This document shows positions 54,301 through 64,000 of a DNA stretch of 64,000 nt, piece by piece (within the stretch, counting starts at the first letter, position 1; every line of letters starts with the position of its first letter). The stretch spans positions 372,001 to 436,000 of the forward strand of contig JAJLTO010000015.1 in NCBI GenBank assembly GCA_030568195.1, read 5' to 3'. The position numbers and the translations under genes were made by a program. Source of the DNA: Dipodascopsis uninucleata var. uninucleata (taxonomy: Eukaryota > Ascomycota > Lipomycetes > Lipomycetales > Lipomycetaceae). The notes under the pieces are model-generated. The model saw nothing but the letters and a program-made list of their open reading frames with translations. It was not told the origin of the DNA and searched no databases.

Positions 54301-55574
54301 TTATTGCATGTTTGCCGCTTATGATTGGCACTGGATATGGCCGTTTTTCTCTCTTGGCTCAAGTACAAGCTCAAGCTAAGGCAATGAGTGAAGCATCATC
54401 GGCATATGCATGCGAGGCAGTCTCCACTGTTCGTACTGTAGCAACTTTAACACGTGAAAAGGATATTATAGAGACTTATGAACGTGATTTAGTTGATCAA
54501 GGACGGAAAATGAGATTTGCATCATTTAAGTCTTCGGCCCTATATGGAGCTGCACAATCTATGCAGTTTATTATCATGGGCCTTGGATTCTGGTGGGGTT
54601 CGCGATTTGTCCGAACTGGCACTTATTCACCGTTTCATTTTTACGCTGCCTACATGTCATCTATTTTTAGCGCCCAAAATGCGGGTGTTGTATTTTCTTA
54701 CGCTGCCGACATAAGCAAGGCGAAGGCTGCGGCTATTAGTATCAAGAAATTATTCGACCGTAAACCTGAAATCGATCTATGGAATGATGATGGAATTATT
54801 CTCGATTCAGAAAAGGTTGAGGGTGAAATCGAGTTTCGTGACGTTCATTTCCGTTATCCAACTCGAAGTGCAATTCCTATTTTACGCGGCCTCAATTTGA
54901 AAGCCAGCGTAGGCGAGTATATTGCTCTAGTTGGTGCGTCAGGCTGTGGGAAAAGCACTACCATTAGTCTGATTGAGGAATTCTACCGACCCTTGAGTGG
55001 GCAGCTTCTCTTTGATGGGAAAGATATAAATACTTTAAATATTTCAAACTATCGCAGTCATATCGCATTGGTACAGCAGGAACCAGTATTGTACGCTATG
55101 ACTATTAAAGAGAATATTTTACTTGGGTCCCTTGAAAAGCCTGAAGAGATCTCAGACGAGCGTCTTGTTAACGTATGCATGCAGTGTAATATCCATGACT
55201 TTATTGTCTCACTTCCTGATGGATATGAGACGATGTGCGGTACAAAAGGTGTCTTACTTTCAGGTGGACAGAAGCAGCGCATTGCCATTGCTCGTGCTCT
55301 GATCCGAGATCCTAAAGTCCTTCTGTTGGACGAAGCGACATCGGCATTGGACTCTGAGTCAGAGAAGATTGTCCAGGCAGCGCTCGATCGGGCAGCAAAG
55401 GGGCGTACGACGATTGCTGTTGCGCATCGTCTGAGTACAATTCAGAACGCCGATCGCATTTATGTATTTGATGGTGGAAAGGTAGTGGAGTCCGGAACAC
55501 ATTTGGAACTTTTAGAATTGCAGGGACGGTATTTCGAGCTGGTACAGGCGCAAGCATTGGAAGCGTCGAAGTGA
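51389..55574 (+). CDS. Full-size ABCB (MDR/Pmd1-like) ABC transporter, three exons
   Basis: Exons 51389-51673, 51726-51946 and 52001-55574 (1359 residues) with introns of 52 and 54 nt (donors GTACGC and GTAAGT). Splicing joins RPLMT-ILVGNIAQLFVTY and NKIA-FFFIMLAITDSIAST, restoring TM1-TM2. The architecture is TMD-NBD-TMD-NBD. NBD1 has Walker A GASGSGKST, signature LLSGGQKQR and Walker B ILLLDEATSALD; NBD2 has GASGCGKST, LLSGGQKQR and VLLLDEATSALD, so both sites look catalytically complete. A linker of about 100 residues rich in Ser/Asp/Glu separates the halves. The first extracellular loop is long and carries several N-glycosylation sequons. Family members (S. pombe Pmd1, Aspergillus MDR-type) export hydrophobic drugs and toxins at the plasma membrane; an a-factor (Ste6-like) exporter is less likely. 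The GTACGC donor is slightly atypical. Confidence 0.95.
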
Positions 55575-57930
55575 TGTCTCTTGTTTAGTTTTGGATTCCG
55601 TCTCCGGAATATGAGTTGATTAGTTTAGTGTGGTTTTACGGTAATGCGTGTTCAATTTTCCTAGAGAGTCTACAAACTACCATATGTATACTGATTATAA
55701 TTATCTAACTATTTTTCCACTACATGATATTGAAATTGATGATAATTATTGAGTTTAACTCCGTTAGCGCTACACTAGGTGAAAATTGAAAATATTGCTA
55801 ATGCATAGTAGGCTTCCAATTACGATGGAGAGCACACAACAGCAAAGTAAAACTGACTAGATATCAGTTGTTGAAATAGACCTTATCACGTTAAATAGAG
55901 CAGATTTTATTGTTTGTATGTATGATCTAATATTATTATTTAATAATAATGTAGCTGAGTAGTGTTTTTTATCTTGTAAAATCGTTGATAGACCGAGCGA
56001 GCAGACATAAAGACAGTTTTGAGTCACATCCAATGATATTGACGAGGATAAGGTGATCATCCTTGACTTAAAAACGCTGACTGAAACAGTATATTTCCGA
56101 GCTTATAAATGGCGGCTGTCATAAATTGTGACATTATCACGTTAAATCATATATAATGAAGTGTGCAGTTAATTGTAAGCTTTGGTATGCAAGGCTGCCA
56201 TCATGAAGAGCTGAGATCACCCGTTGATTATTTATTTTTTCTTTTATTGTTATAAGGTCTCTCAGAACAGTAGGATCGTATTTGGCGCGCGAGAAGTTAC
56301 TATGAGTGCTCGATTTTACCATATATTCTGTTGTAAGCATCAGCGAGAGTTTTCGACATATGGAGGAATCTCAATTAATAGGACATTTTTTCATAGGTTA
56401 AATGCAATTTTTGCTGTGCTTATCAATGTGGAATAACTGGAAGAATATGAACTAAGTTTCACTTCTATTTCTCAGAAAAAGGAATAGATGCTGTTGATTT
56501 AGTCGACTCCTCTCTAAAAATGAAGTCGAGTATTAGTAGAGTTGACATAAACTTGTATTTATCATATGCGCTCTCAAAGCCTAAGAGAACATTTCATTAC
56601 ATATAAAATAGTAAATTTACATAGATTCACGTAGAAGTGAATCGTATCTATCGTATTTCCCGAGATATTGCTATCGGCTATGAATTTTATTTGCTCAATT
56701 GTCGAAGTACTAAGTATTGCAATTTCCTCAGCCAGTATTGGATATTCGGAAAATCGGCATGAGAACAAAAATTCTTGACAAACCATTGACACAGGCTTCC
56801 ACAGAATCGAGTTTTGGCCAAAAAGAAAAATCACTAAAATAGTGGCCTAGATTGCAAACTAAACATTAAGAGAAAATGCGATCAGATCTGCAAAGGAATA
56901 TGATGAATGTGTAAGCATCCCACACACTAAAGTATGCATTTGAGCCAGTAGTGCATTTAGAAGAAATAGAGATTCAATAGTGAAACTACTGCTGAACCAG
57001 TTTATTAAGATTCTCCACAAACGCGGCATGGAGAATAGAATAGTGAGAAAACTTGGCTTAATATAGATGTCGCGCGAATATATATATATGTGGAGTGGAG
57101 GATACCATCTTAATGTCGAACAGAAGACAAGTTCGAAGTCTGATGACACTTTTACTCAAGACTGGTTAAATTACCCATGATTTAGTCATTGAGAGCATTT
57201 GAGCATGTTATTATCATTATCGAAGCATTTTATTATACTCAAGTATAATTTGTGGATTTTGAGGTAATCGTAGTCCGAGGTGGAACAATTTTTATTAGTG
57301 CACCATTACCCCCACATGTCGACTAGCCAAAGTTAGACTGCAAAGATTATACTTTTGGATGTAGCACTTCCTTTAATCAACTACAGTTTCTGGATCAGTT
57401 GACAGAACGTCTATTTGTCCCTACTCAACCAAATCACAAACTCTAGCTTATCAGGTGACCTATACTTACTATTTGAATTATGGCGAAACTGACGAAATTA
57501 TAATCGCGAACGATTGCTAGCTCTTTAGGAACCCTCACAAAGTGAAACAATACAATAAAATAATCTCTTATACAGATTATTTGATAATACTTGTGATTTA
57601 AGACAGTTATATCATTCACCTTAGAGAATCTCGTGCAACAATCGGCGAAATACTAGACACGTTTGATACCAGTTTGTCAGAATTTATAAACGTGGGTTCT
57701 ACAGGTAAACACCATCCTCAATTGAACAGCGTGAGATAGCTTCGTCATTGAAGCCCAGCTCGCACGTACCCCTTGAATTTGGATATTTATCTAATCGTGT
57801 GAAACACATAGTATTTTCTTCGTTCTGAATCATCGACCAAGTTGCTCAGTGCTCGTCATAATGTTGAGCAGCTTATTTTACGCCGTATTGTACCTGTATA
57901 AGTTAATTAAGAATTTTGATTTAGTGACTA

Positions 57931-57985
57931 AATATAGAGTAGGATTAGTTAATGTGGAAAAAGATGAGCAGAATATAGAGTAGGA
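57931..57985. repeat. 14-bp direct repeat pair
   Basis: AATATAGAGTAGGA occurs at 57931-57944 and again at 57972-57985. The second copy overlaps the left arm and loop of the adjacent hairpin. Confidence 0.7.
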
Positions 57986-58005
57986 GGGGAAAATATTCTG
58001 CTCAT
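57964..58005. repeat. 13-bp perfect inverted repeat (hairpin)
   Basis: Arms ATGAGCAGAATAT (57964-57976) and ATATTCTGCTCAT (57993-58005) with a 16-base purine-rich loop. Function unknown. Confidence 0.7.
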
Positions 58006-61000
58006 GTTTACTTTGACTCCTAGAGTCCTCATTCCGAACTACATAGAGTTTTGCTTGCGGTTAAGCATCTACGAATCCGAAGATCTGATCAATGAATTTA
58101 TTTCCATCAACAATTGAAGTACAGTTTTTAGCATCACTGTTGCAATATCCTCTACTGATAGAGACAATTAACTGTGAACAGATCTGGAGCACAAGAGCAC
58201 ATCTAAGAGCCAATGATAATAAGTGGCCGGTTTCCGCTGATAGCTAACTCACTTTGGTCCAGGCACGATTCAAGTATTTTACATTATGTAATATGATATC
58301 TCTAATGAACAACTCGGCCTCGTATGTCTGAGCAGACACCGTCCGAGGACATTAAGTTAAGGTGGGTACAAGTTCATTTCATCATAGAACTTGCAAAAGC
58401 TACCCTAACCATTTCAAGATACCCTTATGTCATTGAGAGCATCACATAGAATCTCATCATATGTGCCTGATTCATAGTTATATCTAAACTTCCAGAGATT
58501 TTCGATACATTCTGTCATTTCCTTGAAAGATCTCAAGAAATTTGTAGTATTTCTATTCTATTATGAAGATGCACGATTCTGTATCTCTTGCGACTCCTCC
58601 TGATATTCTATGGTACGTACTTCATGATATTAAAGATTTCGATCTTCCCAAGGCCAAAAATATCAGGACGACCTTACAGCAAATATGAGTGTAACTTTAT
58701 TTTGTCGCATAGCCGTGTTGCTTCATGTTAGCTAGCACTAATAATTATACTGCCGAGTATTCATTGCAGAATAACCAGTGATAAGGTTCAAGTGTAAATC
58801 AGCTGTGGGGTCACCATAGCGAGCTTCACGATATCGCCAGCATATACTGGATTGCTCATTATACATACTTCATAATGCACAAAGCATAACAAGAGTAGAA
58901 GCCCCATGAGGCCCATGAGACATTTTACCTACTGCTCTAAATGACCCAAACCGTAATTAAGTATGCAGCATCATATGAAATAAATGAGACCAGTGTCTAT
59001 TGTCTGAATTATTGCCTCGGAAGTGTATCTTAGCGATCGATGGCAGAGACAGGACTATTCACCGTATTTTGAGTTTTACGATGAAACTCCTACAATAGTA
59101 ACCTTGAGTATCCTGCAAAACTGCCAAAGGGTTGTTGTAAGATAATTTAAGCTGCTGAAATATTTGGACGTTAGTACTGGGTTGCGGCTCCTAAAATTAC
59201 GGCTTTTGCCGCATTTTCACATGATCAGTGACAACTCGATGTAACGATGATATTACACGGATAGCCGCAGCTGTTACTTCGCGAATTAATACTATGGTGA
59301 TTGAAAGTATGTTCTTGTTTAGCGACCTGGAAACTCCAACTGCTATGTTTAACTATATATGTTTATGAGAACATATATGAAAAATTCACCAAATGGTATT
59401 GCTGAGTTTAATTCAAGTTTTTGGATGCTTAGACTATTAGCATAAGAGAGCATAATGGATGATGTCACTACACTCAATAATTGCCGAAGACTAGGATATA
59501 TTTCAACATAGTCAAGTTATTTAAGTTACTGAAGTTCTCATCAGATATTTGATATGACTTAGAAAGTAGTTTTCGTAAACTGAGATGAGCTAAGAGCATA
59601 TTTATTATTCTATGCTATCTCTCTATTTAACAACTTTATAATGATTAGGTGATGTAACAAAGCCTACTTGACATGTTGTCAATAACAGGAGAATCAGGCT
59701 TCATTCAGAGTGCTTCGAAAAGATTTAGAGAATCTGTTCATATACGCTAGATATTGCAGTTGATGCAACCTTAATCGGCAATAGGATACCGCGATTAGTA
59801 CCATACAATGCGGTTCCTAACATTAAGCCAGCCAGTTATGCAGTAGCAGTAATAAGGAAATGAAATGAATCCTGAGATAATTAGAATTAGAACCACCTGT
59901 AATTTCAGCTGCGGTATGCCATCATAGACCTCGCTGTAATCTGATTATTTATAAGTAATATTTTATAAGTATTGATGTATATACTGCTATATAGCCTTTT
60001 AGTACGTCTCAAGTATTCTTTTTAGATGGTGTGATTTTTCAGTGTTAAATAGAGATCGAGGCCACATTAACAGTATCGATGTTACAGAAAGTGCATCGAA
60101 ATGGAACATTTATGTAGATATATAGGCTCTGATATAATAGTGCAGGTATGTGTTATATGTAAGATCCTATCGAATACGAGTTCTTAGTTAGAATAATAGA
60201 CAATGTACTCAAGTAATACAGAAGTCAATCGAAAATGAGCAGTTGCAATAAGAACCATATATGATTTGAATTATATTTTATTTCTAAATGAAGATATAAA
60301 AGAATATCAGCTAACGCTCTCCTCTTCGGTGACAATTCTATCATAGTACAATCCCGATTTCGCAAGTATGGTGAAGTTAAGAAATTGCGAAATCAGTGAC
60401 TAGTTATTGGATATATTAATAATAACCTTCAGCGATTCATCTGATAGCTGCAGCAGCTATGAAACTGAGGTTCCTACGGCTGTTGCAAGTCGCCTTTTGC
60501 TTAGTTGACCAAAAAAATTTAATCTTTTCGCCATATGTAAAGCTTGTGGCTATCGATCTTAACTACCAGATATATTTCAGTTATACAGATGTTATCGCAC
60601 TTGCTAATGCTCTGATCATTTTATTATAGACATGAAGATAGACTAATTGTTATTATATCTAATAGAGACGTGGCTAATCGCGGTTAATATTTGATAACAT
60701 TAAATTATAGTCAGTAGAGGTTGGATCGATTAACGGCCAACCTGCCACTAAAGAAAAACATTCTGAGAGCAGGGAGGAGAAATTGGAAAACATTTTTTTT
60801 CTAGCCCTTATCTTGCTCATTTTGAGTATAGTTTCTCAGTTCAATCAAGTATCTTCCGCTATCTCCTACGACATGATAATGCATTAATGCTTGTTGTACA
60901 ATATAATTTGGAAAACGAGTAATACAGTCAGCTGTTGGTTACTACATATGGTGCTCAATAGTAGTGATAACTATTATCAAAGCAAGAAGCGGGAAAATGT

Positions 61001-61650
61001 TACAACATCCAAGACTGATCGTAGATTATGAGCAAGTGTTAAAGTTACTTGGAGTAAAGATATTATCGAAATGACTGCGAGGAGTGCATGGCGAAGGCTA
61101 AATTTGAGAAGCACACAATAATTGGGGAAGTTACATCCAGAATGAGAAACTAAGAATGTCAACAGGACAAAGATATTCTTAGAGCCATAGCCAATTTCAA
61201 GAAATCTGCACGAACTGTGAAATATTGTTTTTTCATACTATGCCTATGTTGATTTAACCTATATTGTTATGATAGGGATTTAAGTAAATGTGATTGCATG
61301 TGAATGTTGAAGTGCACAATCGGTAGGAAGTTGATCCTACTTGAAAATATCTACTTCGCAACAGCCCGTGATCTGTTTGAATCTGTTCAAGCAGAAAATA
61401 TAGGCGCATTTTTATTTGTATATAGCGGCTGCGACTTGAAGATTCCATGTACAAAATGTCAACGTAAAATCCCTCTATATTTTAATACCAGAATATTTTC
61501 AAATTAGACCGGAAACTTTAACGATAGAGAATAAAATAAGTGTAAAATAAGGATAAACAAGAGAGATGACTGGATAGCAAAGCTAATGTGGCACAAGCAA
61601 GAGTAAAAGTTTTTATATGTTTATTATAGTATCATATGAAATTAATGATA

Positions 61651-64000
61651 TTAATTCCACGTTGCGGGTCCAAATTTTTCACCTTCTGCAACTGTGAAAA
61701 TTGCAGGATTACCAATACCACCACCATCAACACCGGCGCTCGACACAGTACGGCCCCACCAATTTATTTCAACATTAGTGACCTGAAGTGATACGAAGAC
61801 TAAAATAGCACATAATGCAACACCCGCACTGAGAGCAGCTGAGAGAACAAAGTTATACTTAGACCACCACACAAGATAGTGACGACGGATGTAATACATG
61901 AAGATGAATGATACCTCCATTCCCGGTGTGAAGTAAGAGAGGTTATAGCCCGAGTTCCACCAACTCATACCAGCAAGGAACATAATCGGATTAAAATTCT
62001 TAATAAAGGGGAAGAAACGCATAGAATAAAGACGAAGATAGAAGACTGGTGCTCCGATTAAGACGCCAATCAAGAACGACCACTTAATCATAGGATAAAG
62101 CTGACTAAATATGCGCTGGGGACCTACAACACCCCAGACAAGGGTCGCAGTATATAAGGCATTAGGGAACGGACAGACAAATCTGTTAGACTGGTCGCTA
62201 GAGCATAGATCTGAAAAGGAGCTTATTAAAACTTCGTTGGCCGCGACAGTGATAAAGGTCTGGATCAAGACTGCAAGTAATTGACAACGGAGAAAAGCCC
62301 GTGGAGGAATTTTAGAATAGTGACCCAATTTCTGAGAGCCGATCAAACTATCTGCCTGAGCGTCCACATTCCATCCATACACTCTGCAAACCATATTAGC
62401 AATAGCATGCTCAGGAATCATGTAACCAGCAACTATAATAGCAATATCATTAAATCCTAGCTCATAGCCAGTGATAGAGAATACAACAGCACTGGGAAAG
62501 ATTAGGAAGACACTGATTAAAATAATGACGATGATCGACCACCAGGGAGTATTCGTTGGATATACCTCACAGGCAATGATGCCAAAGATAAGTGAGATAA
62601 TAAGAATTGACACGTACCACCAATCAGGTACTTCTGGATATTTCGACATCAATCTGCATAGAGGATCGTCATAGGATTCGTAAGTACGTGATTTCCGTCG
62701 AAAGCTTTTAGCGAAGCCAATAAATCCAGTTTTAAGACTCTTAAACTCGGCCAGGACAATGTATACCCATGACATGGTAAACAAGACATACTCGGTACAG
62801 TAAATCATGACGTATCCCGCAGAAAGAAAGGGCATAGAATAGTTTTTATAATTCTCAACGTTTAATGTCAAATCAGAGTTGATAATTCTGGAAGCATTAT
62901 ACTTAGCTCCCGTATTATCATACGAAGATGTTGAATTAACAGGAAGATAGCCCATCCATTTATAATTCGTGAAGTACATGATGATTATGATGAGACCAGA
63001 AACTACCATTCCAGTATACTGATTGAATTGTGAGAAAAACGGAACTGCAAGAGGAGCAGAATAACTAATTACTCCCCAATCGAAAGTAGCTAATGGATTG
63101 AATCCCAAGCCACTATTCGAACCAGTGATAACTGCGAGCACCTTATTTGCAGGTGCAATCCAAGTCATCCAATTAAATGTACTGAGAGCAGTAAAAATGA
63201 AACCAGGTAGCCAATAATACGCCATCATGCTGAACATCACGATAAAAAAAACTTGTATCTGGACATTGTCCAGCCATGAATACTGTGCGTCCCTTCCGGT
63301 TGTAACAGTGTTCTATTAAGCATAAGTGTAGGTAACAGTGAAGGCCAAATTGCTTTGGAAGGATCTAAAATCAGTTAGCGTAACTCACGATGAAATAAAA
63401 GTATTACAACATACAAACAACCTGCAAAACCATGTTAGTAAAATAAAAATTAATAGAAGACTAATCAAGAAAACTCACAAATCGCCGTAGCACACCGGCA
63501 AGACCGAAACCAAAAAACTGTGTCGAGAAGTTCATAAGGAAAATATAACCAAAGTTCACCCATTTCTGACCAAAAAATCGATCCAGCTTCATGACAAGAA
63601 CGTAACTAATGAAATTGGACGAAGTAGAACCTACTTGCACCATAAGAGTAGCCAACATTTGCTCTTTGTTATTCCATTTACCAGGGTTTAGAGAGTGACG
63701 CTTGCCAAACACCGTGATACCCCAATCAGGAAGAATGCGCTGTAGCAACTTGCCACAAGGAAACAATAAAATCTGAATAGCAGTAGAGCCAATAGTAAGC
63801 GAGGGCTGACGATTAGAAAACAACTGATTGATGAAGGAACCAATTGCGACCCATATCATGCCAATAAAATAAGCACGGATAGTCTCAACGGGCATGTTTG
63901 GGTCATCCATTGGATCACACAAACTTCGCACTTCAGGATATGGCGAATGAAATTTAAGGACTGTAGCCATAATCAAAAGATCTAGTACATAAGAATCGTG
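61651..64000 (-). CDS. Second OPT-family oligopeptide transporter, partial at the window edge
   Basis: Coding order: the frame is open from the edge (64000) to 63479, then a 7-nt microexon 63421-63415, then 63364-61651. Introns are 57 nt (GTGAGT, TACTAAC, TTGCAG) and 50 nt (GTATGT, GCTAAC, TTTTAG). Splicing reads GVLRRF-VVY-PSKAIWPSLLPT, matching WVIYPSKAIWPTILPT of the paralogue at 22843. Family motifs are SPYPEVRSLCDPMDDP, HSLNPGKWNNKEQ and SKIPPRAFLR. The start codon is probably outside the window: the ATG at 63970 falls where the paralogue is already in homologous sequence. In the third exon, a run of eight T (63244-63251) is one base short of the nine needed to continue RYKFF into FIVMFSMMAYYW; the rest is intact. 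So it is either a sequencing slip in a homopolymer or a recent pseudogene. The substrate is expected to be peptides or glutathione-like. Confidence 0.88.
63415..63421 (-). other. Inferred 7-nt microexon (GTTGTTT) of the second OPT gene
   Basis: Minus-strand GTTGTTT lies between a TACTAAC...TTGCAG acceptor and a GTATGT donor. It supplies exactly the codons V-V-Y(first base) needed to join RRF to PSKAIWP in frame. No single-intron solution restores the conserved sequence. Confidence 0.75.

Larger units (their letters stand above)
55575..61650. other. Gene desert, 6.1 kb
   Basis: No gene is supported; stops occur in all frames and the longest open frames are under 100 codons. Short structure is present: two copies of AATATAGAGTAGGA at 57931-57944 and 57972-57985, and a 13-bp hairpin at 57964-58005. 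No terminal repeats or transposase-like sequence was recognised. Confidence 0.5.

Overview
The window looks like nuclear DNA of a budding yeast outside the Saccharomyces/Candida lineages. It is AT-rich. Several genes carry short introns (50-75 nt, plus one of 256 nt) with GTATGT, GTAAGT or GTGAGT donors and CTAAC-like branch sites. CTG stands at a conserved Leu position in an ABC-transporter Walker B motif, so the standard code is likely. A Yarrowia/Blastobotrys/Dipodascus-like or other early-branching Saccharomycotina species fits best; the genus cannot be set from the sequence alone.

Layout. (1) 0.1-7.7 kb: a compact carbon-source cluster. It holds a DenD-like NAD-dependent dehydrogenase (-), a Zn2Cys6 regulator with three introns (+), a divergent class II aldolase (+) and a sugar-porter MFS transporter (-). 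The promoters of the three enzyme/transporter genes each carry a palindrome TCGG-N7-CCGA 174-190 bp before the ATG, with a second near-copy at the transporter. I read this as a self-contained, Zn2Cys6-controlled catabolic regulon. It is the most interesting item in the window. (2) 8.8-15.2 kb: an intracellular GH36-like alpha-galactosidase divergent from a maltose-permease-type transporter, followed by an inositol/sugar-type Gfo/Idh/MocA dehydrogenase. Together they suggest uptake and cleavage of an alpha-galactoside and oxidation of a cyclitol or sugar. They lack the TCGG-N7-CCGA sites. (3) 16.1-25.4 kb: a five-exon Dal5-type permease, a small secreted glycoprotein, tRNA-Lys(CTT), tRNA-Gly(TCC), an SDR oxidoreductase and an OPT oligopeptide transporter. 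(4) 25.4-61.6 kb: gene-poor DNA with a few isolated genes: an orphan two-TM protein, a secreted/type I membrane protein with a periplasmic-binding-protein-like ectodomain, a SnoaL-like small protein, a PHO89 phosphate symporter and a full-size ABCB (Pmd1/MDR-like) exporter. (5) 61.65-64 kb: a second OPT transporter running off the right edge. It contains an inferred 7-nt microexon and a one-base shortfall in a T run.

Eight of the sixteen protein genes are transporters (two sugar MFS, one Dal5-type, two OPT, PHO89, ABCB and the MAL-type permease is one of the two sugar MFS; the PBP-like surface protein may be an eighth nutrient-binding component). The window therefore reads as an accessory nutrient-acquisition region. 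No convincing transposon, LTR element, CRISPR, rRNA or telomere repeat was recognised. The four long deserts show only short repeats and hairpins to the eye.
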